This document shows, piece by piece, positions 61,555 through 64,000 of a DNA stretch of 64,000 nucleotides. The notes beneath the pieces were generated by a model. That model ran no database searches. It saw only the letters and a list, made by a program, of their open reading frames with translations, and had not been told where the DNA came from. Positions within the stretch are counted from its first letter, which is position 1, and every line of letters starts with the position of its first letter. This stretch comes from Chryseobacterium cucumeris (lineage in GTDB: Bacteria; Bacteroidota; Bacteroidia; Flavobacteriales; Weeksellaceae). Location of the stretch: assembly GCF_016775705.1 (NCBI RefSeq), contig NZ_CP068760.1:4464001-4528000 (forward strand), read 5' to 3'. Made by a program: the position numbers and the translations under genes.

Positions 61555-61911
61555 TTACTTTTTAGCCACTTTTGTGCTGTCTACCACCAAAATGAAAATT
61601 TCTTCATTCGGTTTTTTCATAAAATAATTTTCTCTTGCGTATTTTTCTTTTTCTGACTTGTTGTTCATCAGTTTCTTATAAAAAGCATCATTTTTTTCGT
61701 ACTCTTTCTTATAATAATCCAGCTGCTCTTCATATTTATGAATCTCACCATTCAGTTCATTAATAACAAGAAATGAAGTTTTATCGAAAAAAATCATCCA
61801 TACCAAAAACAGACAGATCGTAATGGTATACTTGTTCAAAACATATTTCTGGATAAGTTTGAATGTTTCAGATTTCGGCTGAATGTCTTTGATAAGGTTG
61901 TTTTCTTCCAT
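61555..61911 (-). CDS. FtsB/DivIC-like septum formation initiator protein
   Basis: 118 residues: a cytoplasmic N-terminal stretch, one membrane span (KYTITICLFLVWMIFFD), then a coiled coil (VINELNGEIHKYEEQLDYYKKE) and a YARENYFMKKPNEEIFILV segment, the arrangement of bitopic divisome proteins of the FtsB/DivIC family. It would act with FtsL and FtsQ at the septum. The start of this gene is 3 bp after the udk stop, so the two are co-transcribed. Confidence 0.88.
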   Translation of the reverse strand: MEENNLIKDIQPKSETFKLIQKYVLNKYTITICLFLVWMIFFDKTSFLVINELNGEIHKYEEQLDYYKKEYEKNDAFYKKLMNNKSEKEKYARENYFMKKPNEEIFILVVDSTKVAKK

Positions 61912-61914
61912 TTT

Positions 61915-62529
61915 TTAATGTTTTTTCAACGAGTTTTTAATAACAGTAGTTAAAAAATCAATGGCTACGGAATTCTGTTTCATATTGGGGATAATAAGAT
62001 CGGCTTCATTTTTAGACGGCTCGATGAATTCCTGGTGCATTGGTTTCAATGTGGTCTGATAACGGTGCAATACTTCGCTCAGATCTCTTCCCCTTTCCTG
62101 GGTATCTCTCCTGATCCTCCTGATCAGTCTTTCGTCAGAATCTGCATGAACAAATACCTTCAGATCAAATTCTTTCAGCAATTCTTTGTTGGTCAAAACA
62201 AGAATTCCTTCTACTACCAATACGTTTTTAGGTTCTACAGTGACATGATCTCCTGTTCTGGAATGTGTAACAAAGCTGTAAATCGGCTGTTCAATCGGCT
62301 CATTGTTTTTTAAAGCTTTTACATGTTTTATCAGTAAGTCAAAGTCTATTGATTTCGGATGGTCGTAGTTCAGAGCTTCTCTTTCCGTCAATGTAAGACC
62401 CTGGTTGTCGTGATAATAATTATCCTGAGAGAGGATATTCATTCCCTCAATATCAAGCTGCTGAAGTATCTTATCAACAACTGTAGTTTTGCCGGATCCT
62501 GTACCACCGGCAATTCCTATTACAAGCAT
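61915..62529 (-). CDS. udk: Uridine kinase
   Basis: 204 residues of the P-loop uridine/cytidine kinase family: Walker A GGTGSGKTTVV (about 8-18), SQDNYYHDN, NYDHPKSIDFDLL, and RRIRRDTQERGRDLSEVL, the lid/base-binding region. It phosphorylates uridine and cytidine in pyrimidine salvage. First gene of the run that includes the FtsB-like gene and mutA. Confidence 0.97.
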   Translation of the reverse strand: MLVIGIAGGTGSGKTTVVDKILQQLDIEGMNILSQDNYYHDNQGLTLTEREALNYDHPKSIDFDLLIKHVKALKNNEPIEQPIYSFVTHSRTGDHVTVEPKNVLVVEGILVLTNKELLKEFDLKVFVHADSDERLIRRIRRDTQERGRDLSEVLHRYQTTLKPMHQEFIEPSKNEADLIIPNMKQNSVAIDFLTTVIKNSLKKH

Positions 62530-62705
62530 TGTTTTTTTGTTTCTTTATAGTTGGTACAAATATACTATTTTAGATAAAATATGACAATGTAAGAGTATTG
62601 AGAAATTAAAAGATTAAAGGATTTAAAGATTAAAATACATTCCGGAAACCGGCAGGTCTTTATGATTAATTGGTATTACTCAACTTTCTTTTTGGGATTT
62701 AATAA

Positions 62706-62734
62706 AAAAAACCGACAATTCATTTGCCGGTTTT
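62706..62734 (-). terminator. Terminator after clpS
   Basis: AAAACCG / CGGTTTT arms with an imperfect middle, followed on the minus strand by TTTTTATT. Confidence 0.7.
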
Positions 62735-62739
62735 TTATT

Positions 62740-63045
62740 TTATACGATTTCGCTTGTTAATTCGCGCGAAATTAATTTTTCATGCATAGGCTTCAGAACA
62801 TCCATTGAGCCTGTTTTTACGGTACATTTGCCTTTGTAATGAACAAGGATTGTGCATTGCTCAGCCTGTTCCAGCGTATGCTTGCATATTTCGATCAGAC
62901 AGTCTATCACATAATCAAATGTATGGATATCATCGTTATGCAGTACCAGTTTATAAACTTCATCCGTATCATCCAGAACAAGTACTTCTTCTTCGTACTG
63001 ACGTTTTGGATTTTCGTAATCTTTTATGCTGTTATAAAAATTCAT
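62740..63045 (-). CDS. clpS: ATP-dependent Clp protease adaptor ClpS
   Basis: 101 residues. The ClpS core is clear: LVLHNDDIHTFDYVIDCLIE (the NDD and helix regions that bind N-degron residues and the ClpA/ClpC N-domain) and ILVHYKGKCTVKTGSMD. It hands N-end-rule substrates to the Clp protease. It starts 10 bp after the upstream CBS-protein gene, so the two may be co-transcribed; that linkage has no known functional meaning. Confidence 0.95.
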   Translation of the reverse strand: MNFYNSIKDYENPKRQYEEEVLVLDDTDEVYKLVLHNDDIHTFDYVIDCLIEICKHTLEQAEQCTILVHYKGKCTVKTGSMDVLKPMHEKLISRELTSEIV

Positions 63046-63055
63046 TTTTATTCTT

Positions 63056-64000
63056 TTAAACTTCTCCTATTTTGTCTGCCAGATTATCAATCGCATTAGG
63101 TTCCTGATAAACAAGTTCCACCAGTTCAACACTCTTGTTATTCATTTTCAGAATTTTAAAGTGATAGTCTGCAAGATCAAACTCCTGGTTTTCTTCAGGG
63201 ATTTCTTCGAGCTCATAAAGAATAAATCCGGCCAGTGAGTTGTACTCGCTTTCTTCGGAAAGAGGAAGTTTTCTGGGAAGGAATTCATTGATTTCCTCCA
63301 AAGGCTGTGTAGCCTGTACCCAATAGGTATTATCCGCTATTTTATCAACGATTTTTTCTTCATCGTCTTCTTCATCCTGAATTTCTCCTACCAATTCTTC
63401 CAGAATATCTTCCAGTGTAATAATTCCTTCAGTTCCACCAAATTCGTCAATAACAATGGCGATGTGCTGTTTTTTAAGCTGGAAAGTCTTCAGTAAGTCT
63501 GAAACTTTTTTACTTTCCACCACGAAGAAGGCGTCACGCATTAAGTCTTTAAGATCTTCATGATCAAGATCTCCTTTTCTCTTCACAAATTCTCTTATAA
63601 TTTCTTTTGTGTAGAAAATTCCGATCACATTATCAATAGAATCAATATAAACTGGAATACGAGAGTAACCGCTATCCATTATTTTGTTGATAATATCATT
63701 GATATCTTCTTCAAAATCAATAGAGGTAATATTCTGCCTTGGAACCATGATCTGTTTTGCAGAATGATCTGTAAAATCAAATGCATTTTTGATGATCTCA
63801 TAGTTCTCTTCTTCTATCTCTCCACTGTCTGCACTTTGCTTTACCAAAAGCTGAAGTTCTTCTGTAGAGTGAATTTCCTGTTCCGAAGCCGGGTGAATTT
63901 TCACAAGTCTTAAGAAACCATTTGACATGGAATTCATCAACCAGATAAACGGTTTAAAAATCGTGTAAAAAACTCTCAACGGAACTGCTGTTGCCATTGT
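63056..64000 (-). CDS. CBS-pair / CorC_HlyC domain protein (5' end outside window)
   Basis: At least 314 residues of a hemolysin-like protein; the frame stays open to the window edge. Part of a transmembrane CNNM (DUF21) domain is seen at the start (LRVFYTIFKPFIWLMNSMSN), then the CBS pair (IMVPRQNITSIDFEEDIND; IDEFGGTEGIITLEDILEEL) and a CorC_HlyC domain at the C-terminus. Roles proposed for relatives include magnesium or cobalt efflux. In flavobacteria the gliding protein GldE has this architecture, but it is usually followed by gldD, which is not the case here. Confidence 0.88.
   Translation of the reverse strand, partial: TMATAVPLRVFYTIFKPFIWLMNSMSNGFLRLVKIHPASEQEIHSTEELQLLVKQSADSGEIEEENYEIIKNAFDFTDHSAKQIMVPRQNITSIDFEEDINDIINKIMDSGYSRIPVYIDSIDNVIGIFYTKEIIREFVKRKGDLDHEDLKDLMRDAFFVVESKKVSDLLKTFQLKKQHIAIVIDEFGGTEGIITLEDILEELVGEIQDEEDDEEKIVDKIADNTYWVQATQPLEEINEFLPRKLPLSEESEYNSLAGFILYELEEIPEENQEFDLADYHFKILKMNNKSVELVELVYQEPNAIDNLADKIGEV

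Noticed and set aside
1..64000. CRISPR array, tRNA or rRNA genes, insertion sequences and prophage
   Set aside because: Looked for by eye on both strands: no evenly spaced direct repeats, no cloverleaf with a TTCGAAT-type arm, and no transposase, integrase or phage genes were recognised.
63056..64000. Gliding-motility protein GldE
   Set aside because: The domain layout fits GldE, but the next gene downstream is clpS and not gldD, and the diagnostic N-terminus is outside the window.

Overview
The window is chromosomal DNA from a member of the Bacteroidota, most likely a Chryseobacterium-like flavobacterium (Weeksellaceae). The evidence is: AT-rich intergenic DNA; promoters of the Bacteroidota type with a TAnnTTTG -7 box in front of many genes; two proteins with type IX secretion (T9SS) C-terminal sorting domains; menaquinone and mevalonate-pathway genes; a detached atpDC pair; a short Cys-rich double-glycine peptide of the kind common in Chryseobacterium; and a class A beta-lactamase resembling the CIA/CGA enzymes of that genus. 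The genus call is inference. The content is mostly housekeeping: no rRNA or tRNA gene, CRISPR array, insertion sequence or prophage was seen. Almost all genes lie on the minus strand.

Layout. 1-7.6 kb: end of a radical SAM protein, a secreted unknown, atpDC, ribF, and small soluble or lipoprotein genes. 7.7-18 kb: glutathione peroxidase, a LolA-like protein, kdsB, a PAP2-family membrane protein, an aminotransferase, a phosphosugar mutase, surface lipoproteins and a GT2 glycosyltransferase. 18.1-22.8 kb: the SRP RNA gene, then an MBL hydrolase, an SRPBCC protein, menA, menB and a TPR protein. 22.8-33.4 kb: gyrA, twin tiny lipoproteins, GNAT and DUF421 genes, a double-glycine peptide, uvrA and a class A beta-lactamase. 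33.4-39.5 kb: an isolated pair of Bacteroidota type VI secretion baseplate genes (tssF, tssE), an amino-acid permease, a DUF4920 protein and an M14 carboxypeptidase. 39.5-41 kb: a 969-bp gene-free AT-rich region holding an array of TACAnnTGTA palindromes in front of an XRE-type regulator. 41.4-50.9 kb: proline dehydrogenase, a UbiA prenyltransferase with a mevalonate-kinase-like gene, two MFS transporters, a thiolase and a DUF151 nuclease. 51-57.9 kb: etfBA, an SDR, two tandem T9SS cargo proteins, an M20 dipeptidase and a low-complexity lipoprotein. 58-64 kb: a THUMP-like methyltransferase, GxxExxY and DinB proteins, mutA, an FtsB/DivIC-like protein, udk, clpS and a CBS/CorC protein running off the end.

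Genes that probably work together: menB-menA (menaquinone); atpD-atpC (F1 ATPase); etfB-etfA with the thiolase (fatty-acid or amino-acid oxidation); the mevalonate-kinase-like gene with the UbiA prenyltransferase (isoprenoids); tssE-tssF (contractile baseplate); and udk, the FtsB-like gene, mutA and dinB as a close-packed run.

Beyond the genes, the most notable signals are: (i) the palindrome array, whose two promoter-proximal copies sit on the predicted -33 and -7 boxes of the XRE gene, suggesting autoregulation; (ii) several families of short dispersed intergenic repeats, one with a compensatory base-pair change in its hairpin; (iii) a roughly 200-bp element with 29-bp inverted ends that reaches into the start of a methyltransferase gene; (iv) two genes below usual length cut-offs, the double-glycine peptide and a second copy of a tiny lipoprotein. 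No clearly new multi-gene system is visible. The regulator with its operator array and the solitary peptide are the best candidates for undescribed biology.
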